Shown in pieces: positions 33,866 through 42,574 of a stretch of 64,000 bases of DNA (its first letter is position 1; each line of letters opens with the position of its first letter). The notes under the pieces were generated by a model that ran no database searches, was not told the origin of the DNA, and was given only the letters and a program-made list of their open reading frames with translations. The stretch is from positions 9,320 through 73,319 of the forward strand of contig CAZXQG010000013.1 of assembly GCA_964642725.1 (NCBI GenBank). The letters run 5' to 3'. Both the position numbers and the translations under genes were made by a program. The DNA comes from JAGVPT01 sp964642725. Lineage in GTDB: Bacteria; Bacteroidota; Ignavibacteria; UBA10030; UBA8401.

Positions 33866-34798
33866 CTAGTGCGCGTGTCCTTCATGGGCGTCATGACCTT
33901 CTGCCTGCATGCCGAGTCCCATAAACAGCGACGTCAGCATCGTAAAGATGTATGCCTGAAGGAACGCTACAAAAAGTTCAAGACAGTCGATCCCAAGCGT
34001 GAAAAGAACGGACGGAACCGAGACTACATATCCTAACGTGGTAGATATTCTTCCAAAAATAAAAATCAATCCAAGCAACGAGACGACAACGATATGTCCG
34101 CCAGTCATGTTTGCAAACAAACGGATGCAAAGAGCAAAAGCCTTGGTAAACGTTCCCAAAATTTCAATCGGAATCATGATAGGCCACAGCAGCCAATGGA
34201 CGCCGCCGGTAAAATGGGCGAAATAATGGCCGAGTCCTTGGGCGCGAATAGCCGATGCCTGAATCATGATATATGCGATGATCGCAAGACCCGCCGTCAC
34301 GCTGACGTTCCCGGTAGCCGAAGCTCCGTACGGTACGAGTCCCAGCAAGTTCATCAAAAGAATAAAGAAGAAGGTCGTTAAGAGATATGGAAGATACTTG
34401 AGCCCGCCCGGACCCATGTTGGGGATCGCGATCTCGTCGCGGACAAACACGACGAAAACTTCGATGAGATTACCGAAGCCTGTCGGTACGGCCTGCTTCT
34501 TATTTCTCCGTGCAACGAGAGCCAGGATGATGACGAGCAAAACAGCGGCAAGCCACAAAAAAACGACGTGTTTCGTTATCGACATGTCGATGCCCAGGAG
34601 ATGAAGATGCGGAAGTTCAATGCGGCCGAACGGAGTCTCGAGCTCGTGAGCATCCTGCACATGTTTCAGGAGATGCGAGAAAAGGTTTTCGCTCTCCTCG
34701 TGTGCGACGGCAACGCGGGCAGTATCCGCGATGACCGCGGCGGAATCGGAGACGGCGCGAGCCGCAGCATGAGTGTCAAAAAGAAAAAGCGACGCCAC
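33866..34798 (-). CDS. atpB: ATP synthase F0 subunit a
   Basis: A 310-residue membrane subunit forming the proton half-channels next to the c ring. The essential Arg lies in ALCIRLFANMTGGH. The N-terminus is extended by roughly 70 residues before the first membrane helix (ITKHVVFLWLAAVLLVIIL), beginning with a hydrophobic, Ala-rich segment that may be a cleaved signal. The tail is His-rich (EGHDAHEGHAH). Extended subunit a is known in Bacteroidota/Chlorobi relatives. It follows the small AtpI-like gene after 4 bases. Confidence 0.95.
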   Translation of the reverse strand: MASLFLFDTHAAARAVSDSAAVIADTARVAVAHEESENLFSHLLKHVQDAHELETPFGRIELPHLHLLGIDMSITKHVVFLWLAAVLLVIILALVARRNKKQAVPTGFGNLIEVFVVFVRDEIAIPNMGPGGLKYLPYLLTTFFFILLMNLLGLVPYGASATGNVSVTAGLAIIAYIMIQASAIRAQGLGHYFAHFTGGVHWLLWPIMIPIEILGTFTKAFALCIRLFANMTGGHIVVVSLLGLIFIFGRISTTLGYVVSVPSVLFTLGIDCLELFVAFLQAYIFTMLTSLFMGLGMQAEGHDAHEGHAH

Positions 34799-34802
34799 TG
34801 AA

Positions 34803-35213
34803 TTATCCTTCGGCTTTCTTATTCAATTGCTTTTGCATAAACAGTATTTCGAGAATCAAAAAAAGAATATAAAATCCCATCAACGAACCGACAAGAGGCA
34901 GCGCTTGAAATTGAAATACCTTGATCAATATCAACAACGCGCCGAGCATTACCAGCATACGAACCCCCATTCCGCCGAGCACTGCCTTCAAAAAAACCAT
35001 GTATGATTTATTGATAGAGTATTCAATCGCCGCGTAACCGGCCAGCACATTCGCTACACTTATCGTGAGACCTGCAATGCAGGCGCGAACAACTTCTGCA
35101 GAGGCGAAAGCAAAAAGCGGATAAGCTGAGACCAAAGCAGTCAGGATGCAGACAGCAGCGATTTGACGTGGAAATGAGATATCAAACTTTCTTTTGCCGC
35201 TTTCGTTCTGCAT
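34803..35213 (-). CDS. Small membrane protein, AtpI-like position
   Basis: A 136-residue protein with four predicted membrane helices (about 15-37, 40-60, 75-95 and 100-122) and a Lys-rich C-terminus (MQKQLNKKAEG). Size, topology and position between atpZ and atpB fit ATP synthase subunit I, an assembly factor for the c ring, but the sequence match is weak. Its first 32 bases overlap the end of atpZ in another frame. Confidence 0.75.
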   Translation of the reverse strand: MQNESGKRKFDISFPRQIAAVCILTALVSAYPLFAFASAEVVRACIAGLTISVANVLAGYAAIEYSINKSYMVFLKAVLGGMGVRMLVMLGALLILIKVFQFQALPLVGSLMGFYILFLILEILFMQKQLNKKAEG

Positions 35214-35463
35214 CCAATGCGTCTTGCTGTTGACCTAACTTCATTACCGCAGTTATGAATTTGACCATCCCCCCGACGACGCCAATAAGTAACCCGCCGA
35301 ACATCAGCCACGGCGAGGTATTGAACCGGCCGTCCAACCATTTTCCAATAAAAAAAAAGACAACAACAGAAAGAGCGAGCTGAATCCCCAGTGTCAGAAA
35401 CGGAGCAAAACCCCGCAACGCGCCGTGCTCTTCGTCGAACAGCTTTTCGTCCCGCTGTTCCAT
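35182..35463 (-). CDS. AtpZ/AtpI family F0F1-ATPase accessory subunit
   Basis: A 93-residue two-helix membrane protein of the AtpZ family (putative Ca2+/Mg2+ transporter or F0F1 accessory subunit). Helix 1 is near 20-41 (FLTLGIQLALSVVVFFFIG) and is followed by KWLDGRFNTSPWLMFGG, the family signature, then helix 2 (about 52-72). The C-terminus is charged. It is the first gene of the ATP synthase group, 12 bases after the bactofilin gene. Confidence 0.88.
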   Translation of the reverse strand: MEQRDEKLFDEEHGALRGFAPFLTLGIQLALSVVVFFFIGKWLDGRFNTSPWLMFGGLLIGVVGGMVKFITAVMKLGQQQDALDAERKRQKKV

Positions 35464-35475
35464 TGGCTCAAAGGC

Positions 35476-35844
35476 CTAATATTTTTGGATGTCGTGATTT
35501 GCAGCGCGCGCATCCGTCATTGAAATCTTCCCGTCGAACACCGCCCCCTCATCGATCACCAGACGGGAAGACCGAATATCGCCGCGGACGACCGCCTTTC
35601 CTTCAAACACAAGCTTATCGACCGCAATAATATTCCCGCGAATCTTTCCGCCAACGGTAACATTCTTGCCGTTAATGTTCCCTTCAATTTCACCGGTCAA
35701 TCCTATCGCGACATTTTCGGCGGCATGAAGTTCGCCCATCATTTTGCCGTCGACCCGAATATTCCCCTGCGTACGAATTTTTCCTTCGACGGTCGTGCCC
35801 GAACCGATAAGGTTCATTTCTTTTACAACATTTTTTTCAGCCAT
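35476..35844 (-). CDS. Bactofilin (polymer-forming cytoskeletal protein)
   Basis: A 122-residue bactofilin. The central right-handed beta-helix repeats run about 12-105, visible as NIRVDGKMMGELHAAENVAI, GEIEGNINGKNVTVGGKIRG and AVVRGDIRSSRLVIDEGAVF. Bactofilins form membrane-associated polymers that scaffold cell-wall enzymes. The adjacent M23 peptidase 15 bases upstream is a recurrent partner, supporting a cell-wall or cell-shape role for the pair. Confidence 0.93.
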   Translation of the reverse strand: MAEKNVVKEMNLIGSGTTVEGKIRTQGNIRVDGKMMGELHAAENVAIGLTGEIEGNINGKNVTVGGKIRGNIIAVDKLVFEGKAVVRGDIRSSRLVIDEGAVFDGKISMTDARAANHDIQKY

Positions 35845-35859
35845 GGGGCCGTTCCTTGC

Positions 35860-36753
35860 TCACATAGATTCGATTGCAATCATATACTCATCCGGGTTTT
35901 GCGGCAGGCCGTCTTTCCATAATTCAAAATGAAGATGCGGACCATAGCTCGTATTTCCCGAATTCCCGAGAAGCGCAATCGGCTGACCTCGCTTGACAAA
36001 TTCACTCGCCGATTTCAGCAGCGATTGGTTATGCTTGTAGATTGTGAAATAGCCGCTGCCATGGGAAAGAATAATCATGTTGCCGTCCTCATACGTCCAA
36101 CCTGAAAAGACAACATACCCGTCGGCAGCCGCACTAATGATCGATCCCCGCCGGCCTGCGTAATCAATTCCAAAATGTCTTCGCGCATCGTCAAAGCCCT
36201 GGGAGACATACCCTATGACAGGCGGGTACAACGGAAACGATGCCTGAAAAGGTTTGTTCGCCGTCAACCGCTGCGCCGTGAATCCATACGCCGCATTTTC
36301 TGTTCTCGGTTGAGGAGCGACCGCTGCTTGCTGCTGCTTTTCCGAAGATCCGCCCTGAGGCGGTGCGACAGCTTCTTCATTTAAAACGATTGCTGACGAA
36401 GAGGTATCTTTCTTCAGATCTTCGCCAAGAGCGCCGCGCAGCTTGCGATTGTACTCCCGAAGCACGATAAATTCTTCAGAAACCTTGCTGAGCCGGGCCT
36501 GTAATTCATACAGCTGGATTCCGTATCGCTTCTGAATTTCAGCGTTGGAAATCGGAACCAGCATTCCGAGCGGGGTGTAACCAAGAAGCAAAACGACACC
36601 AACCAGAATTACCGCAACGAATGCACTGCCGATGCCAATGATACGTCCCATCGTAAGAGCGAACGATCGTTTTTCTCCTGCGTCTCCTTGCGGAATGACG
36701 AGAATCTGGAATTTGCGCTCTTTTGTTCTATGATGTTCGTGATCAGTGGACAT
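35860..36753 (-). CDS. M23-family murein peptidase
   Basis: A 297-residue membrane-anchored zinc endopeptidase of the LytM/M23 type, probably acting on peptidoglycan cross-links. A cytoplasmic basic N-terminus is followed by one membrane helix (about 36-58), a coiled coil (70-110), a Ser/Gln-rich linker and the LytM domain (180-290). Zinc ligands are H193 and D197 (HFGID) and the HLH of GPHLHFEL (273-275), so the active site looks intact. Paired with the bactofilin gene. Confidence 0.93.
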   Translation of the reverse strand: MSTDHEHHRTKERKFQILVIPQGDAGEKRSFALTMGRIIGIGSAFVAVILVGVVLLLGYTPLGMLVPISNAEIQKRYGIQLYELQARLSKVSEEFIVLREYNRKLRGALGEDLKKDTSSSAIVLNEEAVAPPQGGSSEKQQQAAVAPQPRTENAAYGFTAQRLTANKPFQASFPLYPPVIGYVSQGFDDARRHFGIDYAGRRGSIISAAADGYVVFSGWTYEDGNMIILSHGSGYFTIYKHNQSLLKSASEFVKRGQPIALLGNSGNTSYGPHLHFELWKDGLPQNPDEYMIAIESM

Positions 36754-36859
36754 CCCTTTTCCAGCCTTCCGCTCAATCCAGACCCTTTTTCATGAGAAAA
36801 CAAGAATTGAATTATAAATATACTGAAGGTGCGCTACAATGTCAACGGGTTTTTGAGGC

Positions 36860-38278
36860 TCAACGTCCGAAATCTGTGCTCCTGGAACCAAAATTTTGTT
36901 CGCTCTTGAAGAGTACTCGTTCTGCGAAAGGCCGGCCGGTGATCATTTTTGAACGAAGAGTAATAATCTCTTCAAACCAGCCGCCACAATAGAGAAGGCA
37001 GAGGATTGTGAAAACCAGTAACCGCATTTTCGATCTTTGAAAAGTTTTTTCACGCAGAATGTACCAGCCGTATGCGGCAGCCAGAATAAATATCGGCACG
37101 ATCGGAAACCGGTAACGAGCGTCGGCATAAAAAATCAAGTGCACGGCAAGCCAATACAGAAGAACCGCGCGAAGGAAAAAGAAACTTTTTTCGTCTTTGC
37201 GCGCCGGACAAACCAGTCCGAATGTCCCCAAGAACAAGACGACGACGTACGGCACATGAAGTATAATGACGTCAGCAATTGAAAGTCGGGCGAAAACAGC
37301 CGCGGCATTCGGGGCAAAAGCCCATTCGGGTTTGTACTCCATTGTCATGAGGAGCCAATAATCAGCGGCAAAAAAATGTGCAAGTTTCTTTCCCTCTATA
37401 ATAATGGATTCCAACGGATGGGTGCTGATGAACTCAAAGCCAAGTTTGAATCCAAGGTCGGAACGGTCAAAATCATCTGCGACCGCTGCGAGCGGATTGT
37501 TTTCTTTTGGAAATGAATATGCGCCGCTTGCGCCGGAATGGTTCCCCATCCAGAAGTTTACACCTGCATTGCTTGTAAACGACACCCTGTGAAACTCTTC
37601 ATAATTTCGAATAAGCCACGGTGAGACCGTGATGCTTGCCGCCGCGGCAACGATGGCCAGTGACCGCACATTTGTTGTAAAAGGAATTCCGTTCTTCCAT
37701 CGGTACAAAAAAATCACCAACGGCAGAAACGCCACGGTCGTACGAATCAGAATACCGAGCCCCATCAACACCCCGAGAAGAATAAATTGCGCGGAGCCAT
37801 GAGACTCATTTTTTCCGGCGACGATCCAGACGATAAGCAGCAGGATTGTCGTAAAGATTGTCTCGGTCATCACGTGAGATACGTACAACACTTGTATCGG
37901 GAATACCGCCAGCATTGCCGCTCCTAACAGCCCGACTTTTTCGGAGAATAATTTCTTCCCGATGCTGAATAACAGGAGGCAGGAAATAACATCCGCGATC
38001 ACTTGGAGCATCCGTATCGGTGTCTTGGAATCGCCGAACACTGCATAGGTGGCGGCAAGAAGGAGAGGATACCCGGGAAGCCGGTACGCGGTTGGACTGC
38101 CTTCAAGCGAGAATCCCCCGCCGTGCACAAGCGAGCGGGCAATCGCATCATACTCTTTGTCGTCTGAAATAAGCGGGGGATGGAACAATGCTATCGTGCC
38201 AATGCGCAGGATTGCAGCAACAAGGATAATTCCAAAAAGAAATTTACGGTTGGCAGGAGTTGCGGAGAAGGAGTTCAT
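36860..38278 (-). CDS. Membrane glycosyltransferase, GT39/ArnT-like
   Basis: A 472-residue multi-spanning glycosyltransferase of the GT-C fold. It would transfer a sugar from a polyprenyl-phosphate donor on the outer face of the inner membrane. The first periplasmic loop has the acidic ISDDKEYDAIA motif (about 38-48) and YRLPGYPLLLAA (66-77); about ten to eleven hydrophobic helices follow. Donor and acceptor are not predictable. It starts 12 bases after the GT4 gene, so both probably serve one glycan or lipid modification pathway. Confidence 0.87.
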   Translation of the reverse strand: MNSFSATPANRKFLFGIILVAAILRIGTIALFHPPLISDDKEYDAIARSLVHGGGFSLEGSPTAYRLPGYPLLLAATYAVFGDSKTPIRMLQVIADVISCLLLFSIGKKLFSEKVGLLGAAMLAVFPIQVLYVSHVMTETIFTTILLLIVWIVAGKNESHGSAQFILLGVLMGLGILIRTTVAFLPLVIFLYRWKNGIPFTTNVRSLAIVAAAASITVSPWLIRNYEEFHRVSFTSNAGVNFWMGNHSGASGAYSFPKENNPLAAVADDFDRSDLGFKLGFEFISTHPLESIIIEGKKLAHFFAADYWLLMTMEYKPEWAFAPNAAAVFARLSIADVIILHVPYVVVLFLGTFGLVCPARKDEKSFFFLRAVLLYWLAVHLIFYADARYRFPIVPIFILAAAYGWYILREKTFQRSKMRLLVFTILCLLYCGGWFEEIITLRSKMITGRPFAERVLFKSEQNFGSRSTDFGR

Positions 38279-38290
38279 GATGCGGCAATC

Positions 38291-39436
38291 CTAATTCTTT
38301 ACGGGCACATACTTCATTGCCTTTTGGTGGGCTTCTATTTTTTCTTCGATGAACTTTCTTATCGCGTCTTTAAAGATGTCCCGCGAAAACTGGAGCGCCC
38401 TGTTTCGAATTATTTCGGGATCAAATTGCACCTGCGCCGCTCTTACAACTGCGCTTTCAAGAGCCTCGACCGTCTGTTCATAAAAAAAAACGCCCGAGAC
38501 TCCCTCCTGCACTGTTTCCAACGCACCCCCTTTTCCGTAGGCAATGACAGCCTTGCCGCTCGCCATTGCTTCAAGAGGGACGATGCCGAAATCCTCCTCA
38601 CCGGGAAATACCAGCGCCGTGCAGCCCGCATAGAGGGAAGCAAGTTCATCGTCGTTCTTCCATCCGGCAAATTCGACATTCGGTTTCGCCATCCGCCGAA
38701 GCTTGTCTTCATCAGGGCCTTTTCCCACAATGATCAGCCTCGCCCCGGTCTTGTTGAACACCTTGACTGCAAGGTCAACTTTTTTGTAGGGCACAAGCGC
38801 ACTGACGATTAAATAATACCCTTCGTTTCTTCCTGACGCTTGAAACTTCGCGGTATCAACGGGAGGAAAAATTACCTCAGCATCGCGGCCGTAATGGCGA
38901 CGGATCCGCCGGCGGACATGTTCGGAGATCGCGATAAACTGATGAACCCTGCCGGCGGTTTTTTTATCCCAGCCTCTCAGCAGCGGCGCGGCGATCTTCA
39001 TTGCCATTCGGGTCGCAATTCCGGCCTGGCCTCTCCCAAAATACTCATCATACATTTCATAGACATACCGCATCGGTGTAAAACAATAACAAAGATGCAG
39101 CGCGCCGCCCCGCGGCTTCGCTCCTTTTGCGACACAATGACTAGTCGAGAGAATGAGGTCGTAACCGGAGAAATCGAATGATTCAATCGCGAATGGAAAC
39201 AACGGAAGGTACATCCTGTATTTCTGTTCGACAAACGGAAAGCGCTGAATGAAGGATGTATGAATTGTCTTAGACTCGATCAGCGGAGACATCGCTCCTT
39301 TCACGTGGAGCAGCGTGAAAATCGGTGCGTCCGGAAAAAGTTCGCACATGACTTCGAGGCACTTTTCCCCACCTCGCATTCCAGTAAGCCAATCGTGCAC
39401 TAAAGCGATACGCAGCGGTCGATCTGATATGCTCAT
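38291..39436 (-). CDS. Glycosyltransferase family 4
   Basis: A 381-residue GT-B enzyme. The N-terminal donor-independent domain begins ALVHDWLTGMRGGEKCLEVM (11-30). The C-terminal domain carries YLIVSALVPYKKVDLAVKVF, LIIVGKGPDEDKL and the EX7E-type signature in GEEDFGIVPLEAMASGKAVI, so the nucleotide-sugar site looks complete. No signal or membrane helix is seen; it is probably peripheral on the inner membrane. It heads the two-gene unit with the GT39 enzyme and has a promoter candidate directly upstream. Confidence 0.92.
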   Translation of the reverse strand: MSISDRPLRIALVHDWLTGMRGGEKCLEVMCELFPDAPIFTLLHVKGAMSPLIESKTIHTSFIQRFPFVEQKYRMYLPLFPFAIESFDFSGYDLILSTSHCVAKGAKPRGGALHLCYCFTPMRYVYEMYDEYFGRGQAGIATRMAMKIAAPLLRGWDKKTAGRVHQFIAISEHVRRRIRRHYGRDAEVIFPPVDTAKFQASGRNEGYYLIVSALVPYKKVDLAVKVFNKTGARLIIVGKGPDEDKLRRMAKPNVEFAGWKNDDELASLYAGCTALVFPGEEDFGIVPLEAMASGKAVIAYGKGGALETVQEGVSGVFFYEQTVEALESAVVRAAQVQFDPEIIRNRALQFSRDIFKDAIRKFIEEKIEAHQKAMKYVPVKN

Positions 39437-39461
39437 TAAAGGTTAAAAATTATGTGAGAAA

Positions 39462-39489
39462 AATATACAAAGATTGATACGAGAATCAA
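39462..39489 (-). promoter_or_regulatory. Candidate promoter for the GT4 gene
   Basis: TTGATT and TATATT on the minus strand, 16 bases apart, end 25 bases before the GT4 start codon. Both hexamers are identical to those upstream of hldA. Confidence 0.45.
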
Positions 39490-39565
39490 AACAGCGGCGG
39501 CGTGTCGAAGATAGACTCCTTCGGAAGGTTAGTAACCGAACTTCGAACTGGCCCGCTCCCGGAAA

Positions 39566-39597
39566 CTTGCTAAAGGTTTCATCGCTCACTATATTTG
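39566..39597 (+). promoter_or_regulatory. Candidate Bacteroidota-type promoter for the aminotransferase gene
   Basis: TATATTTG (39590-39597) matches the Bacteroidota minus-7 consensus TAnnTTTG. CTTG lies 20 bases upstream (39566-39569), near the expected minus-33 TTTG distance. It ends 29 bases before the start codon. Confidence 0.4.
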
Positions 39598-39626
39598 ATT
39601 ATCACTATTGCAGTGCCGGCATTTTC

Positions 39627-40781
39627 ATGGAAGAATATAATCTCTTTTTATACCGCTCCTGGTTCCCTTTTATTTCCACCGGGAAAATTTGGTTGAACCA
39701 TGCTGCCGTAAGCCCTCTTTCGCACCGCGTAAGCGAAGCCGTTGCCCAGTATCTTCAGCGATGTGCCGTTGAGGAAATCGATACCTACTTATCATCTCTG
39801 CCAATTGCGGCAAGAACGAAAGCAAATATCGGATTAATGATCGGCACAACGGCTGATCGAATCGCATTTGTTGGAAACACATCGGACGGATTGAACGTCC
39901 TCGCCTCGGGGCTCGAATGGCACGCTGGAGACCGGATCATCCTCAACGACAGCGAATTTCCTTCAAACATAGTCCCTTTCATCAATCTTAGGCGTCACGG
40001 AGTTGAAATCGATTTTATCAATACCCGAAGCGGAGAGATCACTGCTGAACGCATCGCAGAACTTATAACTCCGCGGACACGTCTTGTTTCTCTGAGTTTT
40101 GTTCAATTCCTCTCCGGCTTTCGAGCGGACCTTAATGCCATTGGCAATCTCTGTAAAAAGCACGGGACAATTTTCTGCGTCGATGCGATTCAGGGGCTTG
40201 GTGTATCGCCTCTTAACGTCCGCACGGCGAACATAGATTTCCTTTCGTGCGGCGGCCCAAAATGGTTGATGGGTTTGATGGGACTTGGTTTTATTTACGT
40301 CTCGGAGGAATTGCAGCAGCAGATTCACCAATCATATGCAGGTTGGATGAGTAATAAAAATTCCTTCGGCAATTTTTTTAACTATCGGATCGATTTTGAT
40401 GAAACAGCCCGGCGCTATGAAAACGGCACTCAAAATCTCCCCGGCATCGCCGCATTATGCGAGTCAACCACAATGCTGCTTGACGTGGGCATCGAAAACA
40501 TTCAGGCGCACATCCATCAATTGACCGCCGTCCTCATCGCAGGAATCGACGACGCTGGATTCGATCTCGTTACGCCGCGTGATCATTCGAAGCGGGCGGG
40601 CATCGTCACGTTCAGATGTTCCAATGCCCGTCAGTTGTTTGACTCGCTTACAAAAGAAGACATTATCGTCTCTCTTCGCGAGGGAATGATTCGTGTCTCT
40701 CCTCATTTTTACAACTCGCCCGACGAAGCGGCAGCTCTTCATTCCGTTCTTCTCCACCATAGGGAAACGGCGACGGCATGA
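39627..40781 (+). CDS. Aminotransferase class V family protein
   Basis: A 384-residue PLP-dependent enzyme of the cysteine desulfurase/isopenicillin-epimerase-like branch. The start at 39627 begins the homologous region (NHAAVSPLSHRVSEAV at about 23-38); the open frame extends 51 codons further but across a likely promoter. Visible are the phosphate-binding GNTSDGLNVLASG, the cofactor Asp in FCVDAIQGLG and the Schiff-base Lys in SCGGPKWLMG. The C-terminus has SLREGMIRVSPHFYN, the usual small-domain Arg. Substrate is unknown. It overlaps the next gene by ATGA. Confidence 0.9.
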   Translation: MEEYNLFLYRSWFPFISTGKIWLNHAAVSPLSHRVSEAVAQYLQRCAVEEIDTYLSSLPIAARTKANIGLMIGTTADRIAFVGNTSDGLNVLASGLEWHAGDRIILNDSEFPSNIVPFINLRRHGVEIDFINTRSGEITAERIAELITPRTRLVSLSFVQFLSGFRADLNAIGNLCKKHGTIFCVDAIQGLGVSPLNVRTANIDFLSCGGPKWLMGLMGLGFIYVSEELQQQIHQSYAGWMSNKNSFGNFFNYRIDFDETARRYENGTQNLPGIAALCESTTMLLDVGIENIQAHIHQLTAVLIAGIDDAGFDLVTPRDHSKRAGIVTFRCSNARQLFDSLTKEDIIVSLREGMIRVSPHFYNSPDEAAALHSVLLHHRETATA

Positions 40782-41686
40782 CATTTATTGCAGGGCTCTT
40801 TCTCGCCATTATTGCATTCGCTTGTGCTGCAACACTCGTGATTTTCGCGATCGGCCCTATCATGGTCCTGACCCCGCGCCGCCGCGGTGAAGATTTCTAC
40901 AAGGAACGCGGCGAACCACTTTCTCCCGCCGATCTTCATCTTTCGTACGAGGAATTTTGGTTCATCAACGGGGACAAACAACGGCTTCACGCCTGGTACA
41001 TTCCGGCGGAAGGCAGCGTGCGAGGAACCATTTTCTACCTTCACGGCGTCGGAGACAACAAGATCAGCGGACTGCGGCTTACTCAGGTATTTCATTCGCG
41101 GCATTTCAACGTGATGTTGTACGATTCGCGGGCCCATGGAAAAAGCGAGGGGCGTTTCTGCACGTACGGCTACTATGAAAAATACGATGTGTCGAAGGCG
41201 ATCGATATACTTACAGAACGGGAAAAATCGTCTCTCGGGAAAATCGGCCTCTTCGGAACGTCGATGGGCGCCGCGATAGCGGTTCAAGCGGCAAGCGTTG
41301 AGCCCCGCATCAGTGCTGTTGTTGCAGAAGGATGTTTTACAAATTTGCGAACCATCACCGTCGATTACCAGAAACGCTTATTGTGGATGCCGTGGCATTT
41401 TCTCAGGAACGTAGCAATGAAACGGTCGGAACACATTGCACATTTCAGCCACCACGACGTTTCACCGCTACGGTCGCTCCCTTCTGTGAATGTGCCCATT
41501 CTTTTTATTCATGGAAAGAAGGACACCCGCATCAAGTATCAGTACAGCGAACAGCTCTTTGCCAACGCGCATGAGCCGAAAGAGCTGTATTTGATCGACG
41601 GCGCGAACCACACTGACATCCACAATATTGCCCAGAAAGAATACGAAGAACGCGTGGCTGGGTTTTTCGAACGATGGTTGAAATAA
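40778..41686 (+). CDS. Membrane-anchored alpha/beta hydrolase
   Basis: A 302-residue serine hydrolase with one N-terminal membrane helix (about 4-28). The fold shows YLHGVGDNKI (oxyanion region), the nucleophile elbow GTSMG, an acid candidate in HGKKDTRIKY and the His in DGANHTDIHN, so the triad looks complete. The family (YqkD/YfhR-like, abhydrolase 13/17 type) has broad esterase or peptidase-like activities. Its ATG overlaps the aminotransferase stop, implying coupled expression. Confidence 0.88.
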   Translation: MTFIAGLFLAIIAFACAATLVIFAIGPIMVLTPRRRGEDFYKERGEPLSPADLHLSYEEFWFINGDKQRLHAWYIPAEGSVRGTIFYLHGVGDNKISGLRLTQVFHSRHFNVMLYDSRAHGKSEGRFCTYGYYEKYDVSKAIDILTEREKSSLGKIGLFGTSMGAAIAVQAASVEPRISAVVAEGCFTNLRTITVDYQKRLLWMPWHFLRNVAMKRSEHIAHFSHHDVSPLRSLPSVNVPILFIHGKKDTRIKYQYSEQLFANAHEPKELYLIDGANHTDIHNIAQKEYEERVAGFFERWLK

Positions 41687-42155
41687 CCTCCCATTTTTCT
41701 GTTGTTCATTTGAAGTACGGGTTCGCACCTTCCGGAGACTTTCTCCAAGAGTTGCCGCCGCCGAAATATTCAGGAAATCAACAAAAAGAGCTTCTGGAAG
41801 GTATCTTATATTGATCTCACTTTTTCGTTTGACATTTTGATCTTTTCTCTCTAAGTTTTTGCGGTACATTTCTTCGATTGATTTCGTACGCTTGGGAGGC
41901 CGCATGAAAGACAGACCGCGTTTCCTTACACTTCACTTAAACCTGTAAACCTTGAAGGCGGAGCATCTCTATTGGGATGCGGGTGAACATTTGGCAATGT
42001 AAAAACTCAGGAACAGCAATAAGAAGAGGTAAGTGGAAGTCATGCAGTCAAAGCCAGATTGTTGTTTCGCCCAAAAGCGTAAAGACAATCGGTTGAACGA
42101 GCAGCAAAATTGCTTCCCTTTGAACATTATGCTTTCACATCATAGCGGGGTGAGT
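41687..42155. other. Long non-coding stretch upstream of a lipoprotein gene
   Basis: About 470 bases without a gene I can support. It is A/T-rich, contains an imperfect inverted pair (ACCTTCCGGA near 41729 and TTCTGGAAGGT near 41793) and a purine-rich leader before the Shine-Dalgarno GGGGTGAG of the next gene. No tRNA, riboswitch or terminator was recognised. Confidence 0.4.
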
Positions 42156-42566
42156 ATGAAACATCTTTCCCTTATCATTGTGTTCTTTTCGCTCTTGTAT
42201 TGTTCATGCGCCGAACAGCAGATCGCCAATGCTCCTCCTTCGACATATTATCTTAGCCAGAATTATCCTAACCCCTTCACAGATACAACGGTAGTAGAAT
42301 TTGGAGTTCCTGACATCAGACCTAATGCGGCTCCCTGGATTCGAATCGTCGTTTTCGACCGCTTCAATCAGAAACAAGCCATCCTTATCGATAACGCAAC
42401 CCAAAAGGCCGGCCAATTCAAGGTAACCTGGTATGGAAAGGGCGCCGACGGTTTCAAGGTGCCCCCCGGCGTGTACTATATCGAGCTGGAACAAATCAAT
42501 ATTTCAGTCTCATCATTGGGAGAAGAAGTTTTCACTCTTCTACGAATCGCTGCTCTTAAACAATAG
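42156..42566 (+). CDS. Small lipoprotein consisting mainly of a T9SS-like sorting/FlgD-Ig-type domain
   Basis: A 136-residue protein. The ATG at 42156 has GGGGTGAG upstream and begins MKHLSLIIVFFSLLYCSC, a lipoprotein signal with Cys 18 as likely anchor. After a short linker the whole mature chain is the domain that normally ends T9SS cargo: YLSQNYPNPFTDTTVVEFGV, then VVFDRFNQKQAILIDN, AGQFKVTWYGKGADGF and PPGVYYIELEQ. There is no cargo domain in front. A lipid-anchored solitary copy is unusual. It is followed by a barrel protein gene after 8 bases. Confidence 0.8.
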   Translation: MKHLSLIIVFFSLLYCSCAEQQIANAPPSTYYLSQNYPNPFTDTTVVEFGVPDIRPNAAPWIRIVVFDRFNQKQAILIDNATQKAGQFKVTWYGKGADGFKVPPGVYYIELEQINISVSSLGEEVFTLLRIAALKQ

Positions 42567-42574
42567 GGGTTGCC

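Noticed and set aside
33846..33872. A further TTCTAGTGC match at the atpB stop codon
   Set aside because: Only nine bases match, without the A/T arm or an opposite end; likely chance.
30017..35463. ATP synthase operon seen as broken because atpD and atpC are missing
   Set aside because: A split arrangement is known in related lineages and all genes present are intact.
39490..39565. Possible tRNA-like fragment with TTCGAACTGG upstream of the aminotransferase
   Set aside because: No acceptor stem or cloverleaf could be assembled around it.
41468..41905. 145-residue minus-strand frame after the hydrolase gene
   Set aside because: Half overlaps the hydrolase antisense, and the remainder lacks start signals or family features.
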